NCBI GenBank assembly: GCA_003216155.1
Contig: QCJH01000005.1
Location: 1-64,000 of the forward strand
DNA: 64,000 bases
Direction: 5' to 3'
Origin: Prochlorococcus sp. AG-409-A19
GTDB lineage: Bacteria > Cyanobacteriota > Cyanobacteriia > PCC-6307 > Cyanobiaceae
The notes beneath the pieces were generated by a model. It was not told where the DNA came from. It ran no database searches and saw only the letters and a program-made list of their open reading frames with translations. Shown here one piece after another: positions 1-9,944 of the stretch (the first letter of the stretch is position 1; each line of letters starts with the position of its first letter). The translations under genes and the position numbers were made by a program.

Positions 1-102
1 ATGGGTATACCTACTTGGATAAAACCGTTTCCACGTGAATACAAGGGTCTCGTGGTGAGAATAGAGGAAATTTTGAGCATTATCATGGGGGCAACTAAGT
101 GA
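1..102 (+). CDS. 3' end of an unrecognised gene, or a 33-residue protein
   Basis: The frame is open from the first base to a TGA at 100-102. It could be a 33-residue protein starting at the ATG at base 1 or the tail of a longer gene cut by the window edge. Its stop overlaps the GTG start of the next gene by four bases (GTGA), the usual sign of translational coupling, which supports it as real coding sequence. The residues match no family I recognise. Confidence 0.45.
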   Translation: MGIPTWIKPFPREYKGLVVRIEEILSIIMGATK

Positions 103-458
103 AGAATGAAGAAATCTCTTTTAAGGATTTAACTAAGGCACAATTGGATGATCTTAAAGATGCCTATATCGACAGTCGCGTGGGATCAATGTCTGAGGTT
201 GATCTCAGGCATTTTGTAAGAGAAGTTCTTGATCTTCAAGTTAGAGGAACTGTTGGAAATGAAGAGGAGAGAGAAATCTGGAAAGAGATGAAAGATCACT
301 TTGCCGATAACTTTGAGCAGAAAATCAAAGCAGTTTTAAATTTGAAGGGATCAAAAAAGGAAATTATTCTTCCTGAAGGATCAGAGTTCGAAAAGAGACT
401 TCAGTTATTAGAACAACGAAAGCTAGAGGAATGCAAGGAGAATGAAGATATGTGGTAG
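99..458 (+). CDS. hypothetical protein, 119 aa, charged and helical
   Basis: I do not recognise this protein. It starts with GTG and overlaps the preceding frame by four bases, so the two are probably co-translated. It is rich in Glu, Lys and Leu, has no signal peptide or membrane segment, and looks like a soluble all-helical protein, with a possible coiled coil over its last 30 residues. The sustained open frame and consistent codon use support a real gene. Confidence 0.6.
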   Translation: MKNEEISFKDLTKAQLDDLKDAYIDSRVGSMSEVDLRHFVREVLDLQVRGTVGNEEEREIWKEMKDHFADNFEQKIKAVLNLKGSKKEIILPEGSEFEKRLQLLEQRKLEECKENEDMW

Positions 459-623
459 TACATTAAAAATTAAAAATCACCTTCTTTTTCGAAAACGCGA
501 GAGACTATTCCATTGCACTTGTTTGGTGCATGTAATAACATTGAAATTATTTTCTTGTATTTTAACAAGCATATTTATTTTAATTAGATTACTCTAAGTC
601 TATTTAAAGAATAAAAAATGAAT

Positions 624-1928
624 TTATATGGTTTTATTTATTCTATTTTTTTGATTATTTGGATTGCCACCTGAAATAAGAATTCCAACAACTATCAGAA
701 TGAGCATGCCAATCCAAAAAGGACTAGATGGACCTATTTCTGCATATGCTCTTCCTGCACCCCAAGCACCTAAAAAGGAACCAAGGCTTTGTAGGCCTTG
801 CAGGTTACCAAGTATGGCCCCTTGCCCAGAAGAAGAGAGCTTCTTAGAAATAATTGCACGTAGAGAGGGTACTACTAAGCCTGTTCCTAATGCTAAAAAT
901 GTTCCAGCTGTAAAAACCATTGGGATAGAGTTTTCTTTATTGGCAGAAACTAAAAGGATGCATCCTGAGATGACAAAACCTATACCAGACATTGTTAGTC
1001 TCCATTCTCCAAATCTTTTTACTAATTTTCCAATTAAGGCACCTTGGATAACTATTGCAATTACACCTACCCAAACTAGTGTTAAAGATGGAAGTATGTT
1101 TTTTGTTATTGATATAAAATGAAAGGATAAGATTACTTCATTCCCAGACCACTTGAAGACTTCTTCTAGGTATAAAAGCAAGAAAGCAGTTAAACCATTA
1201 AATGCTATGAAGAATACAAAAAAAGCAAATGAAAGTCGACTAATTAATTTGTTATTAAAGACTTTTATTAGTTGACTTATGGGGTTTAGCTCTCTTTTCT
1301 TGATTTTGGAATTAGTAGAGTCTGGTGTGTAGGTTTCTGGTAATAAATATATTACTACAATTAGATTGATTAATGCGAATAATATTGCTGCAATCCCTGG
1401 AAGTGTGAAATTTATAGAAGTAAGGATTCCTCCAATTAGTGGGCCTATGATAAATCCCAAACCAAAGGCTGCTCCAATAATTCCAAATGTCTTTGCTCTA
1501 TTTTCTGGTGTTGAAATGTCTGCCAATACAGCAGCTGCACTTGCTGCCGTTCCTCCGCTGCCACCATCAATAATTCTTGAAAAGAAAAGTAAACCTATGA
1601 TTAAAGGCGTTACGCCTTGCTGAGTAGATATATTTATACCTAGTAGATGTATAGATAAAGCAAATAAGGATAGACCTATAAATGATCCCAGTACACATAT
1701 TGTTATTACCGGCTTCCGTCCATGCTTATCACTTAGGGCACCAATTAGAGGGGCAACAGCGAATTGCGCTAATGCATATGTGCCTGCAAGCAATCCAAGT
1801 GTGGAAGCATTCACACCATAAAATGTCTTAAGCTTGGGTAGGAATGGTAGTAGGACTGTTTCACTTAGACGATCATTTAACAATGTTAAAAAGGCACAGA
1901 ATATGATACCAGCTTTGGTTGTTTTCAC
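624..1928 (-). CDS. MFS transporter
   Basis: A major facilitator superfamily permease of the inner membrane, 434 residues, which fits the 12-helix family. Hydrophobic helices fill the protein. The loop after helix 2 carries the MFS signature (GALSDKHGRKP, near residues 63-73), and N-terminal residues resemble TetA-like drug/proton antiporters. A charged loop near residue 205 divides the two six-helix halves. It is monocistronic, with long spacers on both sides. The substrate cannot be read from the sequence; drug or metabolite efflux is the family-level guess. Confidence 0.85.
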   Translation of the reverse strand: MKTTKAGIIFCAFLTLLNDRLSETVLLPFLPKLKTFYGVNASTLGLLAGTYALAQFAVAPLIGALSDKHGRKPVITICVLGSFIGLSLFALSIHLLGINISTQQGVTPLIIGLLFFSRIIDGGSGGTAASAAAVLADISTPENRAKTFGIIGAAFGLGFIIGPLIGGILTSINFTLPGIAAILFALINLIVVIYLLPETYTPDSTNSKIKKRELNPISQLIKVFNNKLISRLSFAFFVFFIAFNGLTAFLLLYLEEVFKWSGNEVILSFHFISITKNILPSLTLVWVGVIAIVIQGALIGKLVKRFGEWRLTMSGIGFVISGCILLVSANKENSIPMVFTAGTFLALGTGLVVPSLRAIISKKLSSSGQGAILGNLQGLQSLGSFLGAWGAGRAYAEIGPSSPFWIGMLILIVVGILISGGNPNNQKNRINKTI

Positions 1929-2317
1929 ATTAGGATTTAGTAATGCCTCTAGATTGAGGTGTTTTCATTTTGAATAATATAGTTTAACAGATGTAAAGCT
2001 GAGTTGTTGCTCGTTGCCAAATAATGGCGTTTTAACGCACAAAGTTAGTTGATCTATTAAGGGGCATGGTAGTGACAATCAATTTCAGTTTATTGAAATT
2101 GTAGGTTTCATGAGAGTTGGTAAGCATAAAATTTTATTTTTGATGATATCCTCTTTGGAGAAGAATTTTGGGCCTTAGATTCGATGTTGATCCTATTTTA
2201 GATTATTGTTTTCAAGGGCTCTATCATCTGCTACTTTCCAAGAAACAGGACCTACATCATTTCGTATCCTTTTCACAACCTGGAGTTAAATATGAGAATT
2301 GATCGAGGCATTTCAAT
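1929..2317. other. 389-base spacer between divergent genes
   Basis: This AT-rich spacer separates the divergent MFS and TVP38-type genes and must hold both promoters. I found no convincing small gene, RNA or strong hairpin in it. Confidence 0.5.
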
Positions 2318-2959
2318 ATGAATAGGTTGCGTAAGTTTCTCCTTATTGCGTTTTACCTTGGAGTATTTGTTCTTCTGGTCTACCTGATACAGACCTATGG
2401 GATTGAGCCTCTTCGAAAAGCAGTAGAAAGTATGGGCTTTTGGGCTCCTTTAGGAATATTGCTTCTTAGAGGTATAAGCATAATTTTGCCTGCTTTACCT
2501 AGTTCTGCTTATTCTCTGTTGGCAGGTTCTCTCTTGGGGTTTAAAACAGGATACATAACAATTGTTTTGGCTGATCTGATTTTTTGCCAAGCAGCATTTT
2601 TCATTGCGAGAAACTACGGAAGAGTTCCTGTGAGACGATTGGTGGGAGTAAAAGCAATGAAGAGAATAGAAGGTTTTAATCAAAATCAATTGGAGGGAAA
2701 TTTCTTCCTTATGACTGGTTTACTGATGACCGGTCTTTTTGATTTCCTTAGCTATGCGATAGGAATAGGCGGAACACGTTGGCGCCTTTTTACTCCGGCA
2801 TTGATTTTAAGTCTATTGATTAGTGATTCTATAATTGTTGCTGTTGGTGCAGGAGTAAGTCAGGGAGCTGGCTTGATGCTTGGATTAGCTCTACTTGGCA
2901 TGTTTGCTCTGGCTAGCATTGCTGGGCTGAGCAAGAAAAAGATTTCAAGAACTAAATAA
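2318..2959 (+). CDS. TVP38/TMEM64 family (VTT domain) membrane protein
   Basis: A 213-residue polytopic membrane protein of the DedA/SNARE-associated (VTT) superfamily, TVP38/TMEM64 branch. An N-terminal helix is followed by a Gly/Pro-rich re-entrant stretch near residues 58-75 (ILPALPSSAYSLLAGSLLG), the conserved family core, and then by further helices and a Lys-rich tail. Relatives are linked to envelope maintenance or lipid scrambling; the exact substrate is unknown. It is a single gene with an ATG start. Confidence 0.8.
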   Translation: MNRLRKFLLIAFYLGVFVLLVYLIQTYGIEPLRKAVESMGFWAPLGILLLRGISIILPALPSSAYSLLAGSLLGFKTGYITIVLADLIFCQAAFFIARNYGRVPVRRLVGVKAMKRIEGFNQNQLEGNFFLMTGLLMTGLFDFLSYAIGIGGTRWRLFTPALILSLLISDSIIVAVGAGVSQGAGLMLGLALLGMFALASIAGLSKKKISRTK

Positions 2960-3292
2960 CCATTCTAAATTACTCTTTTTTGGCATTTAATATCTTCTTT
3001 AGGATATTCTTTGGGACTAGTCTGTATCTCTAGAGAGCAGAATGCTAACTTATAGATATAATATATGTTCCTAACTTATATGAATTTCATTTATAGACTT
3101 AGCTTGACATGAATTGTGTTCTTATTATATTTTAATGATTCTAATTATTTTTAACCCTAGCATTAGGCTTGCTGAGAAGCAGCAGTCATTGTTTTGAAGG
3201 GATTTTGACTTAAGGTATGTGAAAATAGTAATTCTGAAAAGACTTAAACTAATTAAGTATATCTTCCAAGCACTATTCCTTTGTACAATGCT
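2960..3292. other. 333-base spacer, no clear content
   Basis: This spacer lies between convergent genes. A short plus-strand open frame (3219-3404) overlaps the oxygenase gene and looks spurious. I see no strong terminator. Confidence 0.4.
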
Positions 3293-3988
3293 TTACCCTT
3301 TCAACTTTCTTTCTATTGACCTTATCATTTTTAGTTTACTTTCAAAACTTAAGATCCTAAAGTCGATTGAAAACCTATATCCAATGTCATTTGTTGGCCG
3401 ATGAGGTAAAGTACCATTAAAAAGAATCATATTACCTATCTGAGATACTTTGTTAACAGGACGTACTAGGCCATGATTAGATATCAAATTATTTATTTCT
3501 TCATTCATAATGCTTGTCGAATTGTTTTCGCACTTCAGATGCTTTCTAGGATCGTTATTTATGAATTCTAGAGTTTGGAAACCATTGACTCTTGCATCTA
3601 CTAAAAGCCAGGCTGAAACACTGAACTTACTCTCGGCTTCCTTATGCCAATGGTAATCTTGGTGAAATGGACAATTCTTAGAGAATTTTTTTCTGATTAT
3701 TCTTGGAGTAAATGATCTTTTTCTTATGGTGTCTATATAATAACAGGGAGTGACTCCAAGCCCTTGAAGGAATGGGCCTAAATCTTTTGTCAAATTATAA
3801 AGTGCCGAATATAATTTTAAATCTCCTGATGAAAGACTTAGGGGCTGTTGTCCATTAAAACCAATGCTTCCGTCTTCAAGGTGCCATTTTTGCCAGTTAT
3901 CTGATATTTTCTTAAATGATGCTTTCTTACTTACATCTACTTTTGTGTAGCCCTTGCTTTCAAACTCTAAAGCTTTATCAGCTATCAT
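3293..3988 (-). CDS. 2-oxoglutarate/Fe(II) oxygenase-like protein
   Basis: A 231-residue protein with the residue pattern of a phytanoyl-CoA-type 2-oxoglutarate/Fe(II) dioxygenase. An HxD iron pair sits at H109/D111 (HQDYHWH), a distal His at 196 (NGTLPHRP) and a candidate 2-oxoglutarate-binding Arg at 205. Members hydroxylate small molecules, lipids, sugars or protein side chains; the substrate here is unknown. It lies upstream of two TPR protein genes on the other side of a 190-base spacer. The catalytic assignment is inferred from motif spacing only. Confidence 0.65.
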   Translation of the reverse strand: MIADKALEFESKGYTKVDVSKKASFKKISDNWQKWHLEDGSIGFNGQQPLSLSSGDLKLYSALYNLTKDLGPFLQGLGVTPCYYIDTIRKRSFTPRIIRKKFSKNCPFHQDYHWHKEAESKFSVSAWLLVDARVNGFQTLEFINNDPRKHLKCENNSTSIMNEEINNLISNHGLVRPVNKVSQIGNMILFNGTLPHRPTNDIGYRFSIDFRILSFESKLKMIRSIERKLKG

Positions 3989-4181
3989 CTTGCCGGTTGG
4001 AACCCACCTAGATCTATCTTACGGCTTTTCAGGTAAAACCTCATAGTTCGCAAATAAACATTATGAATTTTGAATGGAATATACAATTAACTTAATATCT
4101 CGCGAGAAGAATTCCTATGTAATGGATCAATTCTAATTGAATATTTATAACATATTGAAATCTGATTTATTTTCTTTTCGT

Positions 4182-5405
4182 TTAGTACATATATAAAATC
4201 TCTTTCTGATAAGCTTTTGACTTAGTTAAAGCTTCATTAGCAGCTTCATGTTGGTTTGTTTTTTCAAGAGCTTGCGCTAGGGCTTTGTATGTTTCACAGT
4301 TTTCATATAAGGCAATTGAAGCTTTAAAAGCTTCAATTGCAGGCTCAAATTGTTTTAGGTCATTAAGTGCTAATCCAAGCCCTTGGTATGCCTCCCAGTT
4401 TTCTTCAAGAGCAATTGACGCTCTGAAAATTTCAATAGCCAGAACTGATTGTTTTGTCAAATAAAGCGAAAATCCCAACCCTTTATATGACTCACCGTCT
4501 TTATGTAGGGCTATTGAATTATTAAAAGCTTCTATTGCTTTTATGTGTAATTTAGATTCAAAAAGAGCTAATCCAAGTACTTTGTATGATCGCCAGTCTT
4601 GATTAATAGAAATTGATTTATTCAAAGCCTCAATGGATGATTGAAACTTTCCCAATCTGTATAGAGCTAAGCCGAGTCCTTTGTAGGTCTCCCAGTCTTC
4701 ATTGAGAGCTAGTGACTTATCAAATGCTTTTATTGCAGGTTTATCTTGTGACATAAAATATAGGCCCCAACCTATTCTTTTATAGGTTTGCCAATCGTTA
4801 TTAATTTTGAATGAGACCGATTTAGATCCTGTAGCTAATGCAACTTCCTTCTTAGAACAAAGGTGCAAGCATAAAACCTTATATTTATTCTCATGATCAT
4901 AAAGATAAATTGCTCGTTCAAATGATACTTGTGCCGACTCGTATTCTTGGCAGTAGTAAAAAGCTATACCAAGTAATTTATGACTTAAAAAGTTTTCTTT
5001 AAAAGAAATTGATTTGATCAATGCTTGGCATGCCGATGTGAATTTTCTTGTTTGACCTAAGGCAAGTCCAAGTCCTTGGTAAGCCTCCCAGTTTTCTTTA
5101 AGAGAAATCGATTTATTGAATGCTTCAATAGCTAAATACTCCTCATTGGTGATGATATGGGTATTCCCAAGTTCCTTATATGTCTCCCAGTCTTCATGAA
5201 TGACTAGTGATTTGCTATAAGCCTCTTTCGCTGATTGGTATTGACTGGTTTTGTAATAGCAATCTCCTAATACTTTTAGAGATCTCCAGCTCTCTTTACT
5301 TTGATGAAGTTTTTGCAAATAAGTTATTGTTCCTTGGAAATCTCCAGCGGCATATTTTTCCTTTGCCAATGAATTTAAAGGTTCAGTAATCTTGGATTCC
5401 ACCAT
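4182..5405 (-). CDS. TPR repeat protein with W-x-x-Y-x-G-L-G repeats
   Basis: A 407-residue protein made almost wholly of about eleven 34-residue tetratricopeptide repeats. Most carry a distinctive signature, KExWExYxGLGxAL, followed by AIEAFxxSIxL. No signal peptide is present, so it is probably cytoplasmic or peripheral. One unit near residues 180-205 is divergent and Cys-containing (CLHLCSKKE). The same repeat type forms the N-terminus of the TPR-sulfotransferase gene next to it, so the two arose from a common repeat pool. The role is likely protein-protein scaffolding; the partner is unknown. Confidence 0.8.
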   Translation of the reverse strand: MVESKITEPLNSLAKEKYAAGDFQGTITYLQKLHQSKESWRSLKVLGDCYYKTSQYQSAKEAYSKSLVIHEDWETYKELGNTHIITNEEYLAIEAFNKSISLKENWEAYQGLGLALGQTRKFTSACQALIKSISFKENFLSHKLLGIAFYYCQEYESAQVSFERAIYLYDHENKYKVLCLHLCSKKEVALATGSKSVSFKINNDWQTYKRIGWGLYFMSQDKPAIKAFDKSLALNEDWETYKGLGLALYRLGKFQSSIEALNKSISINQDWRSYKVLGLALFESKLHIKAIEAFNNSIALHKDGESYKGLGFSLYLTKQSVLAIEIFRASIALEENWEAYQGLGLALNDLKQFEPAIEAFKASIALYENCETYKALAQALEKTNQHEAANEALTKSKAYQKEILYMY

Positions 5406-5895
5406 AAGTCTAGATTAAATAGGAAAAGAACAAAGCAGTGGTAGAGCTTACTCTCACATACTAATTTATTGAATAGGGTTTAGATGAACAATTCCCCTTC
5501 TTCTTTGTAATATGCTAAATAACATTACTCTATGATGCTTCAAGGCCATAGATTAATTGATGCTATATAAAAGAATATCTAAGATCAAATCTGTCAAACC
5601 TTCTTTATTTTCCTTATATATCAGGCTCTATAGCAAGAATATTAGTCGCTGCGGTAAAGGTATAAATATTTATCAGGTTTTACCTTACTATAACCATGTA
5701 TAGTGCATTCAATTCTAGTACTGAATTGATGAGGACTAGAGTATTAATCTGTCTCCTCTAATTATATTTCTTGCTTTCTTTATGATTGGTAGTTAATACC
5801 TAGGAAAATCAAGATTATAAATTAGCTACCTTTACCTTGTCTAAAGGAACATCAAGATATTTATGGACAATATAATCGAATTTTTAACATCTCAA
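5406..5895. other. 490-base spacer, no clear content
   Basis: A long AT-rich spacer between two TPR genes on the same strand. I saw no open frame with coding character, no tRNA-like fold and no strong terminator. Confidence 0.4.
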
Positions 5896-7674
5896 TTAAT
5901 TAAGGTATTCCATTGGATTAAGCAAAAAGGAGCTTGTCTCTATTAATTGGTAACTTGAGTAACTTGAAACTATAAATGTAAAGGGGTGAATATTGCAGTA
6001 TAATCCATCTCCAAAAACAGGCAGATTTAACCTCTTCAGGGTATTACTCTTGAGCAAAGTGTAGTCAATTGCATTATCTTTATCTAGATAACCTTTCTCT
6101 ATACATCTCTTGAAAATAGAATTTATTTCTTTTTTACTAAGCTTACATAGGTGACTTTTTGCACGCTCATCTGCATTATTTAATTTTGAAAGCTGTACTA
6201 TATTTGGCAATTGTGAGGCGCTTAAGAATGAGGACTTGACTTTTGAAATTGTTGATGAATCAGATATATCTATAATATCTATTCTATCATTATAGTTTGT
6301 CAACCCTGACTGTTCATCAAAAGCATTTTCTGCTTTTCCATATTCAAATATATGTCTATGCATTGTGTTGTCTAATTCTATACTTTCATCTTCATCAATA
6401 GAGCGAATAAGATCCTCTATTCCAGAAGTCCCATATGAATTATGCTTTATATGGGATAATAGCCTTTGATTCGGATCTCGAACGGTGGTAATTATTCTAG
6501 GCCTTATTTTAAGGAATCTTGTTGTGTAATCTAGAATTACATTCCATCTTTGATGATGAGGAGAAAGGAAAATACTCTCAACCTTTTTATCTTTGTTTTT
6601 AGCTATATGATTCATCAAAGCAGTTATCTGTGCTTTTTCTTCTAAGTTGCCAGTATTTAGATAATGTATGTCAGCTTTTAAGCCATGCGACTTTATGTTT
6701 AAATCATATATATGCTGCTTAACTAGATTTAATGGCCTTTCAAATGAAGTACCACCACATTTAGGTATATGTATATACATTATATGTTTCCATGAATCTA
6801 GAGATTGTGATGACCTATTCTTAAAAGAAGGGTGTAAGTCATATCCTTTTGATTGGCAAATCTTCATTATCTCTTCTAGCTCTATTAAACTTATATCCTT
6901 GTACTTTTTTGCTTTGCCAAGAAATGGGTCTAAACATACAATAGGCTTGATAAATGAATAATGGGCCTCCCAGGTACGAAGTGATTTTTGCTTAAGTCCT
7001 ATTTGGCTATATACATTTCCAAGTCGTGCAAAAATCTCCCCTAATTGTTTCTCTGAACTGTCTTTATTGTGCGAGATTGATCTCCTAAAAGCAATTATGG
7101 CTGGTTCTACTTGATTGATTTTACTTAGTGCTATCCCTAGTCCTAGGTAGGAAGCAGACTCTTTTTTAAAATCAAGAGAAACTTCAAAAGCCTCAATTGC
7201 TTGTGCAAATTGATTGGTTTTTAATAGTGACCATCCAAGGCCTTGGTAGGAATTCCAATATTCTTTCAGTGTAATTGACTTTCTGAAGGTTTCTATTGCT
7301 AGTGCAAATTGATTAGTCTTTAATAATGACCATCCAAGTCCTAGGTATGTAGTCCAGTATTCTTTTAGAAGAAGTGAATGATTGAACGCATCTATAGACT
7401 TGTAGAAGTTGTTGTTGCTTGCTAAAGCCATACCTAGACCTAGGTAGGAATTCCAGTCTTTTTTGAGATCAAGAGATTTTTGGAAAGCTTCAATCGCTTT
7501 TGAGAACTTTCTTGAGTTGTAAAGAGCACCTCCTAAACCTTGGTATGAGCTCCAGTCTTCTTTTAGAGCTAGAGATTTTTGGAAAGCTGCTATAGCTCCT
7601 TGATGATCTCCTGCTTGAGACCTTTCTGTCGCTATTGAGAATAAAGTTGAAGCATCAAATGATAATGACATCAA
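5896..7674 (-). CDS. TPR-sulfotransferase-like fusion protein
   Basis: A 592-residue protein with two parts. Residues 10-235 hold about six TPR units of the WxxYxGLG type. Residues about 297-560 resemble a sulfotransferase: IHIPKCGGTSF at 301-311 fits the 5'-phosphosulfate loop for PAPS, and TVRDPNQRLLSH at 397-408 fits the 3'-phosphate-binding strand and helix. This implies PAPS-dependent sulfation of a carbohydrate or protein, with the TPR part choosing the acceptor. Repeats 3 and 4 are nearly identical at protein and DNA level, which indicates recent duplication. No signal peptide or membrane segment is seen. Confidence 0.75.
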   Translation of the reverse strand: MMSLSFDASTLFSIATERSQAGDHQGAIAAFQKSLALKEDWSSYQGLGGALYNSRKFSKAIEAFQKSLDLKKDWNSYLGLGMALASNNNFYKSIDAFNHSLLLKEYWTTYLGLGWSLLKTNQFALAIETFRKSITLKEYWNSYQGLGWSLLKTNQFAQAIEAFEVSLDFKKESASYLGLGIALSKINQVEPAIIAFRRSISHNKDSSEKQLGEIFARLGNVYSQIGLKQKSLRTWEAHYSFIKPIVCLDPFLGKAKKYKDISLIELEEIMKICQSKGYDLHPSFKNRSSQSLDSWKHIMYIHIPKCGGTSFERPLNLVKQHIYDLNIKSHGLKADIHYLNTGNLEEKAQITALMNHIAKNKDKKVESIFLSPHHQRWNVILDYTTRFLKIRPRIITTVRDPNQRLLSHIKHNSYGTSGIEDLIRSIDEDESIELDNTMHRHIFEYGKAENAFDEQSGLTNYNDRIDIIDISDSSTISKVKSSFLSASQLPNIVQLSKLNNADERAKSHLCKLSKKEINSIFKRCIEKGYLDKDNAIDYTLLKSNTLKRLNLPVFGDGLYCNIHPFTFIVSSYSSYQLIETSSFLLNPMEYLN

Positions 7675-8056
<382 letters not shown>

Positions 8057-8242
8057 CTAATCTTTTTCCTTGTTTATATAAAAAGGATTCGGTATTTGAA
8101 AGACTTTTGGATTAACTTTAGGTTGACCCTTGGGTTCAATCCAGTTAGCAGTAGTACGTAATGCATTAGCTGTGAACGAGCGTACTTCAGCTGATGACCA
8201 ACCGAAGTAAAAGACCATTATCAATAGAAGAGTTCTTATCAA
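8057..8242 (-). CDS. small membrane-anchored hypothetical protein, 61 aa
   Basis: I do not recognise this protein. It begins with one hydrophobic helix (residues 2-14), followed by a soluble tail with Pro/Lys-rich sequence. It overlaps the preceding 75-residue gene by four bases (ATGA), so the two are probably translated together. Length and composition resemble the many small one-helix proteins of picocyanobacteria. Confidence 0.5.
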   Translation of the reverse strand: MIRTLLLIMVFYFGWSSAEVRSFTANALRTTANWIEPKGQPKVNPKVFQIPNPFYINKEKD

Positions 8243-8466
8243 TGAATTATTAGCCTTTCTAGGATTATAGCCACGATGGCTCCTCGGAAGAATTGAATCC
8301 AGTGTAGACCATAGTCAGTGATCCCAAGTCTAGCTTTCTCTCTCTCAATAGAACGTTTATGGAATTTTATAAGGCCAAATGAGACCCTGAAGCTACTGTT
8401 TCTCACCTCTCTTTTTAAGGGGATAGGAATGCGAACGTATCTGTTCTTACTTGAATCTGAAGTCAT
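8239..8466 (-). CDS. small basic hypothetical protein, 75 aa
   Basis: I do not recognise this protein. It is rich in Arg and Lys, with a hydrophobic stretch near its C-terminus (FFRGAIVAIILERLII). It is the first gene of a two-gene unit with the 61-residue protein, overlapping it by four bases. The function is unknown. Confidence 0.45.
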   Translation of the reverse strand: MTSDSSKNRYVRIPIPLKREVRNSSFRVSFGLIKFHKRSIEREKARLGITDYGLHWIQFFRGAIVAIILERLIIH

Positions 8467-8914
8467 GTTTGTTTAGCTTTGAATAATAGAATAATCCTTC
8501 ATCAACTGTAAAACGCAAGGTTTGTTAACTTAATGAATGCTTTAGTCGATTCAATGTAAATTATATTGTGTTATGCGCATGAAATAACCGCAATAATATT
8601 TTCTGTACTTAATATTAAAAACTCTCAAGCGGTTCCGCTCAGAGGTTAATACTACATGAGTTTAAATGTAAGTAATTAATTTGGTTATCTTCTTTGACTT
8701 TTCAAGCCCTAGGACTATAACTAATTTTATTTGTAATGACTTATATAGACAATTCTTTTGCCGCCATTAATATTCTAAACTTGGCACCGTAATCATCAAT
8801 GCAAATAATCTCAATAATATTTTCTGATTCTTACGGCCTCAATACTTAGAATAACGACATGAATTATTTTTGAGCCTCATATTTACTAAAAGCTCATCCT
8901 CAATTTAGTTGGTT
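8467..8914. other. 448-base spacer between divergent genes
   Basis: An AT-rich spacer that must hold promoters for the small minus-strand pair and for the glycosyltransferase gene. I see no gene or strong hairpin in it. Confidence 0.4.
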
Positions 8915-9892
8915 ATGTTTACTTCGTTTAAATCTATCCCTCCTGATGTTGTAATTGCCTGGGGGTGTGACCCTAACCAGTCGTGGGAGCGCAGTTGGGT
9001 AATAGAACTACTCCGTCCTTACCTTTTGCATGAAGTTCTTTGTAACAAACCTGAATTTGAATTTTGGTTACCAGATAATGCTTTATTGATGCTCGTTGAA
9101 TCCGGAAGATATACTGATCACCGAGTTTTCACAGATGAACAAACTAATTTTTACCTGGCGCTTCGTAAAAATAGAATAGATAAACTTAGTAAGGCAAAAA
9201 ATATTATTATTTGGCATATAGGAGATGAGGAAGGTGTTGATGGTGATTTGCTTTATCCGTCATTACCAGAACATATAAGGGTTTTTAGATCATTTCCTTA
9301 TACTAAATTCGATAAATTCAAGAGAGTAAGTAATATTCCTATAGGTCCTACCAGGTGGACATTAGTCGATATTCCTTGGCGCTATGCTTCAGATCGTAAA
9401 TATCCATGGGCTTTTATAGGCACAATTTGGGATAAAACTTCCAGGAAATCTGCAGTTAATACTTTTTCTCAATTTATGCCAGATGGGTTTTTAAATGAAG
9501 GAATTAAATTTGGCGAAGGAGTCAAAAGGAATGTTTACACCTCTATTATATGTGACGCTTGCTTTTGTCTTTGCCCAGAAGGAAATTATCATCAAGAGAC
9601 TTTCAGATTTTATGAAAGCCTTGAACTTGGATCTATCCCTTTATGCTTAAATGATTACGATTATTATGACAAACTATTTTCAGAAAGACCTCCTCTTCCT
9701 TCCTTTTCCACTTGGGAGATGGCTGCAGGATTTGCCTCTGACTTATTGTTAGATTTAAAGCAATTAGATGAATTACAACTTAAATTCTATCATTGGTGGC
9801 TTAATCAGAGGCACTATCATTCGAGTAAATTTAGCCAACATATTAATTCTTCATTGTTTACATTCCTCCTTATTATTGTTATACTCACCTAA
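8915..9892 (+). CDS. exostosin-like glycosyltransferase
   Basis: A protein of about 325 residues whose C-terminal third resembles the exostosin/GT47 nucleotide-sugar region: a CPEGNYHQETFRFYE block followed by LELGSIPLCL, the pattern found in exostosin-type enzymes. No signal peptide or membrane helix leads it; the hydrophobic last dozen residues may associate with membrane. A TTG lies six bases upstream, but the ATG at 8915 is preferred. It precedes an alpha/beta hydrolase gene on the same strand after about 50 bases. Transfer of a sugar to a surface glycan is the likely role; donor and acceptor are unknown. Confidence 0.65.
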   Translation: MFTSFKSIPPDVVIAWGCDPNQSWERSWVIELLRPYLLHEVLCNKPEFEFWLPDNALLMLVESGRYTDHRVFTDEQTNFYLALRKNRIDKLSKAKNIIIWHIGDEEGVDGDLLYPSLPEHIRVFRSFPYTKFDKFKRVSNIPIGPTRWTLVDIPWRYASDRKYPWAFIGTIWDKTSRKSAVNTFSQFMPDGFLNEGIKFGEGVKRNVYTSIICDACFCLCPEGNYHQETFRFYESLELGSIPLCLNDYDYYDKLFSERPPLPSFSTWEMAAGFASDLLLDLKQLDELQLKFYHWWLNQRHYHSSKFSQHINSSLFTFLLIIVILT

Positions 9893-9944
9893 ACTATGAT
9901 TTTAAATAGTTGCGTTAAGCTTCAAGTATTAAAAAGACTTGCAA

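Noticed and set aside
3219..3404. Plus-strand open frame of 61 codons
   Set aside because: It overlaps the end of the oxygenase gene on the other strand and has no domain pattern or good start context.
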